Shown in pieces: positions 1 to 11,431 of a stretch of DNA of 64,000 nt. The position numbers were made by a program, and so were the translations under genes. Location of the stretch: the NCBI GenBank assembly GCA_014706295.1, contig JACSVZ010000004.1, positions 94,217,333 to 94,281,332 of the forward strand, read 5' to 3'. The notes beneath the pieces were generated by a model, which made no database searches, was not told the origin of the DNA, and saw nothing but the letters and a program-made list of their open reading frames with translations. Numbering within the stretch: position 1 is the first letter of the stretch; each line of letters starts with the position of its first letter. The DNA is from Lycocorax pyrrhopterus obiensis (lineage: Eukaryota; Chordata; Aves; Passeriformes; Paradisaeidae).

Positions 1-2542
1 CTTAGTTCTCCTTCTGTGAATTTGCAAAGTGAAAATCAAGCTCTTTATAATTATTGTTGTTGTTATTAGTAATGTAATAATTAAATATATAATAATGCAT
101 GTTGCATTATAATAATTATATAATAATAATAATCTATTCATTTATATGGTGGAATTACACAGAAAAACCAGTCACTTTGAGGCCCAAATAAAGGAACAGA
201 GGAAAGGTGCAAGAAAATATATACCATTTTTCTAGGTGTTGGCAAATGCTGTTATCAGCAAATGATTCTCCGCATCAATTCTCCCCAACCTATTTAGTAT
301 TAGTAGTTTGGTTTCTCACAAACATTCAGAAATATGAAATATAAAATAAAAAATAATATTTATAATGTACATTATGTGCCTTGCAACCTTGTATTTTATT
401 AATTTAATTCTGCTTTAAGAAATGTACATGTGAAAGAGTATTATTTAACCTTCAGGTATAATGATAATAATTGGGGTTTTTTTCCTTGCAGGTTATGCTC
501 AAGGGTTTGGATTTTTTTTTCTGTTGGTTGGGTTTTATTTTTTTATCTCATTTGTTTTGTTTTGGAGGCTGTTTGTTTTATTTTTAATTTCTGAGCAAGA
601 TAAATCATTCAGGTAGTTTTCTGTTCATGGCACATGGTAGCTTTTTTTTCCCTGGATTGAAACAAGTTGGTTTTAGTCTTGAAGCTATTTAACTGCATAA
701 ACAATACACAGATGATGCCATACAAAAGAATGTGGAGCATGCAGACCTGTCTAGTAGGCATCTCTGAAATAACATATGTCCTAAAAGTCAGCTTGCCATC
801 ACTGGGGAAATGGTGACATGTCTGAGGCAGTGCTGCTGACATTGCATGGGGTTAATGAATGACAGTGCCAAAATGCCAGCACTTACCTTGTCACCGCCAA
901 AGAGCTACAATTAAATTGCCCCTTAAAGAACTGACAAGTGACGAAAGGGGTTTCAGTGAAGGTCATGAGTATCTAAGATTTCTATTCCTTTGAGCACTGC
1001 TGTAATTTCTGATTTGCCACAAAGAAATCACAAGACAAATATCCTCTATAACCCAGCAGTCTTCCCACAGAATTATTAAATTACTGGGGCACAGTTAGTA
1101 TTAAACCTGCAATATTAAGACATATTGTATGGCACTACAAGTTTACACACTCAAACTGTTCTGTGTCCTACATTATATTTCTTTCTTGGCCAGCAGTATC
1201 CATAAAAAGGGGAGAAAGTCCTCCAGAATGTATTAGACTTTTTTTTTTGAAAGAGCACAGAAGACTTTTTTCTCATGAGAAAGACACGATTTGTATCGCC
1301 CATAGGAAGGGAGGATGGGTACCATCTAACAAAGGTTTGTCTGTGCATCCACTGAAAACAGAGGGTGGAATGAATGTACCTCTTGTGCTGATATTAATAT
1401 GAGCAAAATATTTCAGTCTTTTTTTCTTTCATTAATCAGGCAAAAATCCTATCAACAGAGGTCACAGAATCTGGTTTCCAGGGTTTAAATGGACACTTTC
1501 ATATGAATGTCATTTTTTAAAGCCTGCATCGTTCTGACAGCATGGCAAAGGTAAAACACATTCCTAAAGTGTGAGTCAAACTGTATTTACATATTTACGT
1601 TTCAGATAAATGAGTGAAAATGTTTATAATAATTTTATCAAGTGTGGGAGTCCTTGCAATACTGTAAATTTGTTTTATTAATTTGAGGGAAAGGTAATTT
1701 TATTTATGTTTTTAGATGTTAATTGGGAGACGATTTTGGAATGAAATAATAGTATAAACTCAAAATGAAAAGACAGAAGAAATAAAGATAGTATTAAGCA
1801 AGATGGCAAGAGAAAGATTTCTGTCTGAGCTTTGAAAGTAATGTATGTAGGGGGTCTATAAAATGGAGAGAAGTGGTTTCTCTCCCTTCAGATTGCAGAG
1901 GTTACAGAAAACTAATGTGTCCACACAAAAGCAGTGGGTGGAATGAGGAAGTGGAGAAAAGACACTGCCAAACGAGTGACAGAATCAGAGAAGAAGGCAA
2001 AACAAGTGTAACAGAGAAGAGCTAGTCCATGGCAAGGTCTGCAGTGGGAAGAACAGTTTTGTGTCTTCCACAAGGCCCCAAAGGAACACTGAGCATGGTG
2101 AGCCTAAATGCTGAATTTCCTGAAACTGGAGCACTCTGCTTCAGGAGCAGAATGCACATTTATTAATTTTGGTGATGGTACTCTGAAATACTGGGCGTTC
2201 TTTTGCCGGGTCTTGGGGTCCTGCAGCAGCTTTGCAATTAGAGACCACGGTGCAACTGCTATTGAGGGTCCAAATGCCCTTTAAGGTGGAAGCTGCGCTA
2301 TGATTTCATTCTAAAGAAAGGTGCAGTATTCTTTTTTTTCAGACTGGCCTAGTGTTTTCAGCATTTCTACATAAATTAGAAGTCTCTCCTTCCCATACTC
2401 AAAATTCCTCTTTTTTTCGTTTTTATTTGTTCAGAGTCTTTAAATGCTAAATAGCTAAGAAGTTTCTCAATCAAAGATTTCAGCTTAAGACATCCCACTT
2501 TTGGAGGACTGCTCCCACCTTTGATTTATAAAGCTGAGCTGT
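1..2542. other. AT-rich unique intergenic sequence
   Basis: No gene, RNA gene or recognisable transposon is seen. The first 150 bases are very AT-rich, with imperfect ATT/TAA trinucleotide runs and a small inverted repeat around ATAATGC...GCATTAT near 92-110. T-rich runs lie near 475-590. The open frames here are short and lack any protein family signature. Confidence 0.6.
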
Positions 2543-2673
2543 CACAGCATCATGGAATAATTCAGGCTGGAAGAGATTTCTGGATGACATCTGGTTCCAC
2601 ACCCTGCTCCAAAGAGGGATAATTTTATTCAAGTTGCTCAGGATTTTTCCACCTGAGTTTTTAGTATCTTTGA
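2543..2673 (-). mobile_element. CR1 LINE 3'-end fragment, antisense
   Basis: Read on the plus strand, the stretch follows the reverse complement of a CR1 3' end: a degenerate start (ATCATGGAATAATTCAGG), then words equivalent to 'GGAAGAGAT', 'CACCCTGCTCC', 'AAGTTGCTCAGGAT' and 'AGTATCT'. It is the terminal ~130 bases of an avian CR1 retrotransposon inserted on the minus strand. It is much diverged and non-coding, and it abuts a second CR1 piece in the opposite orientation. The right edge is uncertain by about 10 bases. Recognition is from memory of the CR1 consensus, without a database comparison. Confidence 0.75.
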
Positions 2674-3516
2674 CTGTTGATCTGTTTGAGAGTAGGAAGG
2701 CTCTGCAGAGGGGTCTGAACGGGCTGGATCGATGGGCTGAGGCCAAAGATATGAGGTTCAACGTAGTCAAATGCTGGGTCCTGCCCTTGGCTCACAACAG
2801 CCCCTTGCAATGATGGGCTTGGGGAGAGTGGCTGGAAAGCTGCTGGGTGGAAAAGGACCCGGGGGTGCTGGTCAACAGCAGCTGAACATGAGCCAGAAGT
2901 GAGCCCAGGTGGCCAAGCAGGCCAATGGCATCCTGGCCTGTATCAGTAATAATGTGGCCAGCAGCACAAGAGAAGTGATTGTCCCCTTGTACTCAGCACT
3001 CTAGTCCTGTGTCCAGATTTGGTCCCTTCACTACAAGGAAGACATTGAGGGGCTGGAGTGTGTCCAGAGAAAGGCAACAGAGCTGGTGAAAGGTCTAGAG
3101 AGTAAGTCCTGCAAGGCACAGCTGGAGAAGCTGGGGTTGTTTAGCCCGGTGAAAAAGGAAGCTCGGAGGAGACCTTTCAACACTCTACAACTGCCTGAAA
3201 GGAGGCTGTATTCAGGTGGTGTCAGCCTCTTCTACCAGGCAACCAGAGACAGGACAGAGCCTCAGTCTGTGCCAGAGGAGGTTCAGGTTGGACATCAGGA
3301 AGAATCTCTCCACTGAAAGGGTTGTCAACCATTGGAGAGGGCTACCCAAGGAACTGGTGATATCACCATACTTGGACGTGGTCAAAAAAACTTCTCAATG
3401 TGACACTTAGTGCTATGGTTTAGTTGACAAGGTGGTGTTTGATCAAAGGTTGGATGGACTAGAGGATCTTGGAGATCTTTTCCAATCTTACTGATTCTAT
3501 AATTCTATGATTCTAT
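2674..3516 (+). mobile_element. CR1 LINE, 5'-truncated, sense, with decayed RT-ORF C-terminus
   Basis: This is the 3' ~840 bases of an avian CR1 non-LTR retrotransposon. Translating across frames gives the C-terminal part of the CR1 ORF2 (endonuclease/reverse transcriptase polyprotein) as broken pieces: LDRWAEAKDMRFN, then [30 protein letters not shown] and finally RFRLDIRKNLSTERVVNHW. Frameshifts and in-frame stops separate the pieces, so it cannot make a protein. The 3' end is the canonical run ATTCTATAATTCTATGATTCTAT near 3493-3515, which marks the true CR1 terminus. 5' truncation is the normal outcome of target-primed reverse transcription. The high divergence indicates an old copy; no subfamily is assigned. 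Confidence 0.9.
3086..3415 (+). pseudogene. CR1 ORF2 C-terminal remnant
   Basis: This is the best-preserved coding remnant inside the CR1 copy. One frame reads LVKGLESKSC...LEKLGLFSP up to about 3316. A second frame, open from about 3216, continues with RRFRLDIRKNLSTERVVNHW to a stop near 3408. The shift between the two frames proves that the reading frame is broken. The segment corresponds to the extreme C-terminus of the CR1 polyprotein, downstream of the reverse-transcriptase catalytic domain, so no catalytic residues are expected or present. Confidence 0.8.
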
Positions 3517-5480
3517 TCCACAATTTCTCTTGGTAATTTGTTCCAGTATTTTACTTAATTGTCCTGAAGGTTTTTTTCCCAATATTTAATTTTGATTTAT
3601 TTTGTTGCAGCGTATGTCCATTGCCCATTCTTCTATTGATAAGCACCTCTGAGAGGAGTCTGGATCCATATTCTCTTAGCATGGCCCTCACTTAAGCACG
3701 TGTGCAGACCTAGGCACCCACACAGTATTTGTGTTGTACCTCTCTAGGCACCTCAGAGTTGTGTAGTCCTGCAAAGATACCACTATGAGTCAATTTTGTC
3801 CTTTCAGAGCACCAACATTCATTTTGAAATCTGACCATCTCCAAATTATTTCACAGTATCAGAACAAGTCGCTTAACCTCACTGCGCATGTAGAGATGTA
3901 GGTGGAGGCTGCCTAGGTGAGGCACAAGACGCTGCATCCCACAAGCAAGATGCGGAAATCTGGGTACTTTCAAAAAGCTGGTGACCTGTGGCCTCCCCTG
4001 ATAAATACTGACAGAGTTGACCCAGAAGTGAGCTAAATGACTCTCCCAAAGCTAACTACTGTGAACAATTTCAGCCACAACCTCAGCCATGCCCTCTGAG
4101 CCACTGCTGTAAAGGGCAGGGATTCAGCCATGATACCACCATAGAATATTTTAAGACACGGGAATGTAAGAAATGATCCAGCTACCAAAAATTAATGTTA
4201 TGGTCACTGTTTATCACACCTAAAGCTAAGCTGCAGTTCTGTCTTTGCTTCCCAGTCAGTCAGGTTACCCCACTTAGAATACGCTGTCAGTCTTTCTGGG
4301 CCACCCGTGGAGTAAACTAGAACTTTGCTTTAGAGAATAATTTATTTCATATGTCTCATATGTAGGAAAAGTGATACATATCTCCAAATTAGACTAACCT
4401 TAATTTCAGAATCTTGCTCCTTAATTTGCAATAATGACATGTAATGAATATTTATAGAAGATTTTATCTATACTATTAATTTACCATAAAATGCCACTGA
4501 TATCACTGCATTTTGAGTTCATAGCACAAGGCAGAATAAAATGGAAGGCTGATAAAACTTCTCTTTGCAATGCGAAGCTTGTATATTATATCTAACGGGT
4601 AATAAGTTCTGCAAAAATGCGAGTTCAGTGTGTCCCTAAGTACTTCACTGGCTACATTATCGAGAGCTGAGTGACTCCACAGATGTAATCTTACTACTAA
4701 TACGGGTCCTCATTTTTTGCCCTTGTACTTTAGGCATTTTAAAAAAACCAAACCCAGCACCTGTATTTCTGCACTTAGTAGAAACTGAATGATCTCACTC
4801 ACAGTGATTATTGTGAGACTCTCAAAAAACCTTTCACCTGAATGAAAGATCAAAGGAAAAGCTGAGATTATAGCTCATGGTTTTCACCATCATCTTTGAT
4901 AAAAGGTTTCAATCTCAGTCACCAATCATTAAATATCAACTGCATGAGACTAGTTTGGCAGTATTCTCCCCTCTTTAGTTGCAGCTTTATATATTATTTC
5001 CTTTTTTTTGTGTAGTTTCTAAAAGGAGGAGTGGTTGATTAGAAAGTTTCAATTTAATTTTCTTTTATGAAAAAATAATTGCAGAAAATTCTTTGATGTG
5101 CTCAATTTGTCTCATGAATGAGTTCCAAATGTTAAAATGTGAGTAGATGTATTCATGACAAGAAAGAAAAAAAATATGATCATAACACCTTGTTCTTTTT
5201 TATTGTTTCCTTTTTTTTCCCCCTAGGGTCTAGATAAATTTCCCTTAGGACTTCTAGTGAGTGGACTTATGAAAGCAGCTTCTGGTCTTCAAAGTTCACC
5301 AGCATTTTATATTCTGTAGCTGTGCTTTTCACGAGGAGGTAATTCTAGCTAAAACACTTAAGCTCACCAGATTAAACACTTTGTACTGTATAAATTTTTC
5401 TGAGTTTGAACACATTCACAAAGCAATTCTGCATCAAAAATTGGTGTCTAATATGGTTTATTCTTGCTTGAACTAATTAA
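3517..5480. other. Unique intergenic sequence
   Basis: No gene or recognisable repeat is seen. Sequence is ordinary AT-rich DNA with short poly-T/poly-A runs near 4741 and 5190-5220. Confidence 0.55.
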
Positions 5481-5503
5481 ATAATAATAATAATAATAAT
5501 AAT
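5481..5503. repeat. (AAT)n microsatellite, ~7.7 units
   Basis: An uninterrupted ATAATAAT... run of 23 bases. It is short, and length polymorphism is plausible. There is no associated gene. Confidence 0.9.
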
Positions 5504-7302
5504 GGACCTTTGCTGTAAATCTAATTCAAGGATTTTGTCTCTTACTACAAAAATACATATACTGCAACTGAAATGTCCAAATATAATGCTGACAATCTCC
5601 TGCTCTTGTTACATAGAAGTTTTAGTCCTAACCAGGGCTCTTTGCTTTATTTTACTAATTCCCTGTCTGATTAATTCTTTACTCTATTGACTATCAACCA
5701 TTGCTAGCAGAAGAATTTAGGTTCCATTAGACGGAATTCTGAGAAGGGAGTCCTCTTGTGAGAGCAAATGCCTTTCTCTTGGGAGCTTTGGTTACAGAAG
5801 CCAGACAGAAGGACCTGAAAAGGACCTCCTGAAGGCCGGGTCTGGAGAGGGGGCAGTGAGTGACGGCTGGCTTTTTTCCACACAGTTTGCAAAATAAAAT
5901 AGCCTAGAAATCAGTTTTTCTGCATGGGTGGCTGTGTTCTGTCAGAATTTTGAAAAACATGCTGTTTTTCTCTCTAAAGGCATAGCTACTATCAGAGCAT
6001 AAACAAATATACTTTTCCATCAAAAGTACCTATACTGAAGTTTTGGGTTCAGCTCAGCTTCTCAAACCCTTAGCAAAACTTTCTGAATACCGATTTGGAA
6101 TATAAACGGTTTCTCATATGTGTTGTATTTATGTCTCTTTGCTAACTGGCAAAAGCTTTCACAACAGTTTTTTTGCTCACACAAAATATCAGGAGTGCGT
6201 CTACCCCCATCTTTTCTTGCAGACTTGAGTAACAGTATATTGAAAATGAGGACTTCACTATTTATCCCTTGTCTTCTGTTCATCTCCTGTCTTACAAGTC
6301 TCATTTCTCAGACCAGAAAGCAGAAAAAAAACATGTAATGACCAAGATAACCAATCATGCAATCAAGTGGTAAGCAGTCCATAGCTCAGACATAAACGGC
6401 CTACATGCTTAAAGCAGGGAAATTCAGCCAATGTCTAGCTACCATAACTCAGTTTTGTTAAAATCAAAATTGTATTACCCTTCTTCTTCCTTTCTACAGT
6501 ATCCTGTAATTCTTGTAATAAATCCTGACTTACGCAATCTTTTCCTGCCACACTTCAGTTTCCTTATACTTGTACAACTCATGGACATCATTACTCCCTA
6601 TTTTTCTGGTAGAAAACCAATTTAAAACAGCTCCACCTTGGTTTGAGGGTAAAGATATTGAAGGCCATGTCTCATTAGACAGAAAGGCAAGATCAGATGC
6701 CCTTACATGTCAGGGCCATACCAGTTGTTTGATTAGAGGCACGTGGCTGCCACTGTGATGGACTGGAACTAGGGCAAGGATTTCTGCTTAGACCCTGGTT
6801 TATTTCTGACTCTGTTGGTGCCCAAAACGATGCACACAGGCATGCTCAAAGAGCAATATTTGTTTCAAGTGAAGGCATAAATAATTTAAAATTAATAAGA
6901 GGATTTGTGGGGTTTCTAACCATTTTTGAGTGGTGTGTTGTGTGCTCCTATGGAAAAGGGTGCAGAGATCGGGGAAGCTTAAAGGGAGGATGAAGACATC
7001 AGCACTAAAAGAACACACTGATCAAGCCCTTGCAAAATGGCTGGGAGAAGCAGAAAGCTCCATGGCTGAAAGAGCATTTGGATTCATGAATAAACAGCAT
7101 CCACTGAATTTTGCTGCATTCAGAAAATAAAGTTTCTTGAATTCTTGAAAGCAAATAATAGTGCATGTAAGCTATCTTAACTGATGATCACTCCATGATA
7201 AATTTCTCTTCTTAATGACACTAAAATTGCTACTCGGGATAAAACATCATAAGGGTATTATTATGAAATACCAGGCTCTGTTATGAATGAAGCAGTCCCT
7301 GC
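5504..7302. other. Unique intergenic sequence
   Basis: No supported gene. Frames such as the one near 6120-6338 and its antisense partner near 6062-6304 are mutual shadows without family features. Confidence 0.5.
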
Positions 7303-7445
7303 CACCCCCCAAAAAAACCTAACAAAACAAACCACAAAAACAACGAACAAACCAATCAACCAACCAACCAGCCAAACAACAAAAAAACCCTACCCAAACT
7401 CAAACGAATAAAAAAAAAAACAAACAAAAAATTGGAAAAAAAATA
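7303..7445. repeat. A-rich low-complexity tract
   Basis: About 140 bases of plus-strand A/C-rich sequence with almost no T or G, including C6 followed by A7, AACAAAAC-like words, a CCAA-type run (CAACCAACCAACCAG) and a long A run near 7410-7420. It looks like a decayed simple repeat or old poly-A tail; no attached SINE or LINE body is recognised. Confidence 0.75.
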
Positions 7446-8377
7446 AAAGCAGATGTTGAGATGAAGCACATGTACTAAATGAAATAACATCTCTCTATAC
7501 TTTATTTTAGACTGATGTGCTTAGGCCTAGCCTTCAAAATGGACTATCTTGAGAAATGCACTTCTTGAGCAATTTCACACATTTTCTCAGCTAATCTCAC
7601 ATCACCAATATCAAGCTTGTCATATTGATTGTAATGGGGAGGCAAAAACAAAATGGGAAGGTAGTTTGCCTTTATCAATCCTGAACACGGTTGCCAGGCA
7701 ACTTGATGACCTGACTTGGGATGGATTGTTACAGTGACCTGACTAAATACCCTCAAAGCACCCAAGAATTTGTAAAGAAAATATAGCAAAGCTGAATTTT
7801 TTCTGCAATAATAAGTATTAAATTTCCTGTTTGCCCCTATAAAGAAAAACATATACAAGGTCTTATTGTTATATAAGGCAAATAATATTCTTAGTGTCCA
7901 TTAAAAATGGATAGTTATATAAAAAAGAAAGAATGGTCTATTTGACACTGAAAACTCTTTGACTTGACACTGTTTCAATTTAGTGTGTTAAAAATTAAAT
8001 ATAAAATTAATTTAGTATAGCCTTCTTTTTACAAATGTGGACTGTTTCTTAGATTTACAAATATTTCTTACATGTTCTATTCCAGAAGGCTGAGTAGGAA
8101 AGATGTGTGCAGATTAAGGTAAGATGTTTTAAAGAATATTTTTGAAGTGCTGACTTATTTGAAATTATTTTTCTTCATTTTCCTTCATGTAACCCTTTGT
8201 ATTTTCAGACTGGCATTCTAAATTAGTTACATCAGGTATATAAAATCATTGCTAATATTATTTTTTTGTTATAGTCAGAGCCTGTTTTCAACCAATGTTT
8301 AACCTTGCCAAATGCTAAACAAATTGATACTAGGTGAAAACAGATGTTTTTTTTCCTGAAACTTAGGCTAAAATAGA
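7446..8377. other. Unique intergenic sequence
   Basis: AT-rich. The minus-strand open frame of 104 codons near 7544-7858 has no recognisable domain and overlaps a plus-strand frame, so it is treated as chance. Confidence 0.5.
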
Positions 8378-8640
8378 AAAGACAAGAGGCAACAGGCAGA
8401 ACAGATGCAGAGGGAGATCCACCTAAATATGAAGAACTTCTTTACTGTGTGGGTGACCGAGCACTGGAACAGATTGCCCAGAGAGGCTGTGGAGTCTCCC
8501 TCACTGAAGGTGTTCAAGAACTGTCTGGACGCAATCCTGTGCCATGTGCTGCAGAATGACCCTGCTTGGGCAGGGAGGTTGGACCAGGTGATCCGCTGTG
8601 GTCCCTTCCAACCTGACCCATTCTGTGATTCTGTGAAATG
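8378..8640 (+). mobile_element. CR1 LINE 3'-end fragment, sense
   Basis: A 5'-truncated CR1 copy of about 260 bases. One frame starting at an ATG (8405) stays open to 8641 and reads the CR1 ORF2 C-terminus: NMKNFFTVWVTEHWNRLPRE, then AVESPSLKVFKNCLDAILC and a terminal RCGPFQPDPFCDSVK that runs into the 3' terminal repeat. The element ends in ATTCTGTGATTCTGTG. It is better preserved than the copy near 3 kb and probably younger. The open frame is retrotransposon remnant, not a host gene. Confidence 0.92.
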
Positions 8641-11239
8641 ATCCAACCATAGTCTCATACGTCTATCATATCAACAGTGTTTGAATTTCTGTTTGTACCA
8701 AGTGCAAACAGAAGGAAGGCACTCAGCCCTTTTTCTGATAACTTCTTGTTCTGAGGCACTTGATGTTTTCTTAGTTTCCACTAAATCATAAGAAGGCAAC
8801 TCTGAAATTGTATTTCAGTGTGAAGGGTACTGCACTTTTTATACTGACAGATAAGTTTCTTGCCAAGAGACACACATAACAGTTGAAAATATAGAATTTG
8901 TGAATTATTTGAAGCTGAAGAGTATACTTTGCAATTGCATTAATTTGTAGAGGCCTTGATAAGATTATGGTTAATTTGTGAAGCAAAACACTTTTAGAAA
9001 GCACATTGAAGGGTGCAAAATTTACCAGTCCTAAACTCAGAAATTGCCATGTAAGAGCATTCCAGATAGAAGCCTCCCCTGAGCAACTTTTACATAAGCT
9101 TTTTACAGTCAGAAACTTATGAAAAATGATCTTCTGCAGAAAAACATATGGAGTTCAGAATGATAATTTATGAAATGACACAAAACCAGTATATGGAAAT
9201 GCACGTCCAAGGAAAAAACCCCAGACTTTGAAATTAGGTAAAAGTATCATAATGGGCTGTATTGCTTTGCAGTGATTCTCATTTCCCGTGTTAGCAGGCA
9301 CTGGAAAGCTGTGCTTGAACATAGCAGGTGATTCTTCACTAGGGAAGACCAGTGGATAATGTTCTATGAATTTATGGATGAGACACTAGTTTTAGAAGTA
9401 ACAAAATTTCTATAAATGGAAAACAATGTGAATGGGTTGGTATGCTGACTTGGTGTCACTAGATCTCAATAAGACTCAGTGGTTTTTGTTTCATATTGGG
9501 TGGCTTCAGAGCAAAGGAGATAAAGATGAAGATTAAGCAGTTTAGTTGAGGGTGAATAGGTTTAACGTAAGATCTGTAACAAAGAACTGTTTAGGGTAGG
9601 CCTCAGTGGACTGTACTGAAAGGAACTATCAGAAAATAGGGGTTCTACAGAGAAAGATTCTGGGGCCAATGCCTATTAATATTGCAGAAGTGACTAAAGT
9701 AATGCTGCAGGGAAGGCTTCACCCTCTGGTTGAAGGAAAGATCATGGTCAAAATGATGGCCTGCTCTTTGTGTTTGGTGCAATCTGATGGATCATCCTAA
9801 AAAACCAGAGATTGACCACCCCGTGAGCTAGTAAAAGGTAAATGTGGTGAAATGTTTCAGGAGAAAATTGGGAAGTCAAATTTTTGCAGACAAAGTGCAA
9901 GAAAAAATTCCATTTCTAATATTGAGAGAGAGAAAAATGAAATTAAATAAAACAAAACAATCAAACAAAATACAAAAATTATAAAATTGGTCCTGGAAAT
10001 TAAGAAATTTCATAATCACAACATATCCACAATTTTCAGCAACTTTTCAAAAAGAACGTGTCTTGGAGTGACTTTATTATGTGTATTCCTTATCACTGCT
10101 CTATGCTTAGAAATTAACTTTGCACCTTTTTTGTGCCTTTAAACTGAGCCTAAGAGGGAAGAGAGAAAACAAAACCCAGCGAACTTTTCAAAGCAGTTGT
10201 TCAAGGACACAGATACACACTCCTCTGCTTCTGCTCTGGCAGCAAGGGGAGAGGAAACACCCTTCGTGCTCTTTAGCCAGTTTTTCTGCTCCTTTTTTCT
10301 GGAGAGAGAGAAAAAGAGTTGAACTTCTATTATTTAGCATTGTTATCCTTTTCCTGTGTGTTGTTAAATAAATAGGTTTTTTTAATCTCTTTCACTTTCC
10401 TTCGAAGAAAATTTCTTTTTTTTTCCAAACCTTGTGGGGGAGGGGTAGTTGTAATCTGCCTTTTATCAGAGGATATTTTCCTCCAAATTTGGCCAAAGCA
10501 GCACAGAGCACTGGGGACCTAAATCATTTAAAGATGAAGATTGGTAAGTGTGTGCAAATGACACACTATAGGGGATTTGATGTCCAAAATAAAATCTTAA
10601 AGATAAGACTTTCTGATTTACTTGAAAAGACTTTAAAAGGAATGTAGTAAACACTCATAGCTATATATTTATCCTGAAAAAATATTTTAGTCATATTTTG
10701 AAATAATTATATGCTTTACATCACATGTAAGAAAATGAAGAAAAGTGAAGGAAATAACATTTGTCCCTCTCCCCATAAGTTGGTTTCCTTCCTCAGAAGC
10801 AGTGAGAATAAGTGACAAGACTATGTGCTGTGTGGAGTGCTCTGAAGTGCATTGTGATACTGGCAAACTCACATTTAGCTGGTGTGTCCTTCAGGGGCTC
10901 AATGTTGAAATAACTGCCAGATGTTGGAGCAGGAAGTTTTTTCTCAAGGTCAGAGTCTTAGGAACCACTTTGTTCCCTCAGTACCATGGGCTGTAGTTCA
11001 TGTGTTCAATCATACCTGATGTTCTTCGGTGATTCAGTGTGAGATTTCTGAACTTCTGTCATTCACTACGTAAGTTTGTAAATGTGGTGAATGCTGTTTG
11101 TCTGGTGGGGCAAAGGAAGGCAGAAAAGGAAAGTTTATTGTACTGGGACTTACATAACAATGATCTGAACTATGTGGTTTAGATAGCTTTTTTTTTAAGG
11201 CACTTTGTTTGTATTGCTGGATGAGCATGAGTTGAGATG
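8641..11239. other. Unique intergenic sequence with minor A-rich run
   Basis: No gene is recognised. An A-rich run with AAACAAAACAATC-like words lies near 9940-9985. A frame near 10120-10371 and others in 10.4-11.0 kb are short and without signature. Confidence 0.5.
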
Positions 11240-11431
11240 GGTTTTTTGTCACTGTGTGAGTGACTGAGCGCTGGAACAGACTGCCCAGAGAGGCTGTGGA
11301 GATATTCAAGAGCTGTCTGGATGCAATCCTGTGCAATGTGCTCTAGGATAGCCTTATTTAAGCAGGGAGGAGACACCTTACCCATTCTGTGATTCCCTTC
11401 CAACCTTACCCATTCTGTGATTCTGTGATTA
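11240..11431 (+). mobile_element. CR1 LINE 3'-end fragment, sense, rearranged terminus
   Basis: It matches the same CR1 3' segment as the copy near 8.4 kb: GTGAGTGACTGAGCGCTGG, CCCAGAGAGGCTGTGGAG, CTGTCTGGATGCAATCCTG, ending in CATTCTGTGATTCTGTGATT. Compared with that copy it lacks a block after CTGTGGAG, where the equivalent of the SPSLKV codons is missing. It also carries an extra 28-base repeat unit at the 3' end: the 19-mer starting CCTTACCCATTCTG is present at 11376 and again at 11404. No intact coding frame remains. Confidence 0.88.

Noticed and set aside
8368..8658. Minus-strand 96-codon frame over the CR1 fragment
   Set aside because: Antisense shadow of the CR1 ORF2 remnant on the plus strand.
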